Positions 4,857-5,319 of a DNA stretch of 5,319 nt are shown piece after piece. How positions within the stretch are numbered: position 1 is the stretch's first letter; each line of letters starts with the position of its first letter. Position numbers and translations under genes: made by a program. A model generated the notes under the pieces. That model saw only the letters and a program-made list of their open reading frames with translations. It ran no database searches and was not told the origin of the DNA. Source of the DNA: DATFMH01 sp035267045 (GTDB lineage Bacteria; Bacteroidota; Rhodothermia; Balneolales; DATFMH01); NCBI GenBank assembly GCA_035267045.1, contig DATFMH010000184.1:1-5319 (forward strand). The letters run 5' to 3'.

Positions 4857-5319
4857 ACCCTTGCATGTGCCCCTTAGCCCGTAAACTGGTGAATTCATAC
4901 CCGGCTACAATAACATGGTCTTCCACTGAAATACCCAGCATCTTACCACTGTTGACTAATCGCTTCGTAAGCTGGATATCCGCCCGGGAGGGTTTGGTGT
5001 TGCCGGATGGATGGTTATGCAAGACGATCACACTGTGCGCATCGTTCATGATGGCTTGTTTCATGACTTCCGCAGGATCAACAATAGTGGCTGTAACCCC
5101 TCCGATGCTAATTTTTTTATAACCGGTAAGTACCTTGGCGGCATTCAGGAAGGCAACGATAAAATTCTCTTTCCGCAGATCACGGAGTATGGGACCGAAG
5201 TAAGCATTTACATCTTCGGGACATTTAAGGATGACTTTTTCTTCCTGGTCCGCCACCTGTAATCGGCGGGACAACTCAAATACGGCTTCCAGGGTAATAG
5301 CTTTGACTTTGGCGATACT
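4855..5319 (-). CDS. radC: RadC family protein (JAB/MPN domain), 5' end outside window
   Basis: The frame stays open to the window edge, giving the last 154 residues (numbered from the edge), and ends in TAG. An in-frame TTG at 5274 is not the real start, because the upstream codons continue the family pattern: K-V-K-A-I-T-L-E-A-V-F-E-L-S-R-R-L matches the end of the RadC helix-hairpin-helix part. The rest is the RadC JAB/MPN domain. Its metal site H101-x-H103-x7-S-x2-D114 is intact (HNHPSGNTKPSRAD), and Glu51 in R-K-E-N-F is the likely fourth residue. The closing G-I-S-V-E-D-H-V-I-V-A and T-S-L-R-A-K-G motifs are normal. The usual L-D-T-K-N stretch is replaced by L-N-A-A-K. The family is named for DNA repair, but that role is doubtful. 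A metal-dependent hydrolase function is predicted from the fold only. It appears single in this window; its upstream neighbour is not visible. Confidence 0.93.
   Translation of the reverse strand, partial: SIAKVKAITLEAVFELSRRLQVADQEEKVILKCPEDVNAYFGPILRDLRKENFIVAFLNAAKVLTGYKKISIGGVTATIVDPAEVMKQAIMNDAHSVIVLHNHPSGNTKPSRADIQLTKRLVNSGKMLGISVEDHVIVAGYEFTSLRAKGHMQG

Noticed and set aside
4865..5262. Plus-strand open frames opposite radC
   Set aside because: The minus strand encodes the conserved JAB metal site, so these frames are shadows.

Overview
The window is AT-rich bacterial DNA. It probably comes from the Fibrobacterota-Chlorobiota-Bacteroidota (FCB) superphylum, in the style of Ignavibacteria, Calditrichota, KSB1 or Marinimicrobia. 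The main clue is the type A type IX secretion (T9SS) sorting domain with an NYPNPFNPTTTI motif in the gene at 1373-2704. That spelling is typical of these lineages. Supporting clues are a lipobox lipoprotein, sigma70-like promoter boxes and a transposase remnant of the kind common in Bacteroidota relatives. The lineage is inferred; no marker gene is present.

All four protein genes lie on the minus strand. Read in their direction of transcription they are: the C-terminal part of a RadC/JAB-domain protein (4855-5319, 5' end outside the window); a small lipoprotein of unknown family (3640-4350); a secreted Asp-box (BNR) repeat protein with a T9SS sorting tail (1373-2704); and the N-terminal 393 residues of a secreted sedolisin/kumamolisin-type peptidase (1-1179, 3' end outside the window). 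The gaps are 504, 935 and 193 bp, and promoter-like boxes or hairpins lie in them, so these look like separate transcription units. Three of the four proteins carry export signals, so this is mainly a cell-envelope or secretion locus. Nothing ties the genes into one pathway.

The most interesting material is in the two long gaps. The 2705-3639 gap holds a plus-strand relic of a REP-associated tyrosine transposase (RAYT, Y1_Tnp/IS200-like). Its N-terminus is still recognisable, but it has stop codons, a frameshift, a deletion and a destroyed HUH motif. It sits between two inverted copies, identical over 22 bp, of a short palindromic REP-like hairpin. A third copy lies in the 4351-4854 gap just past radC, and there one base pair of the stem has changed on both sides. 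The gaps also hold two degenerate 7-bp-period tandem repeats and three imperfect hairpins that share a GCGTCA head. Together these look like an old REP/RAYT dispersal system, now dead at this site, that has seeded the intergenic DNA.
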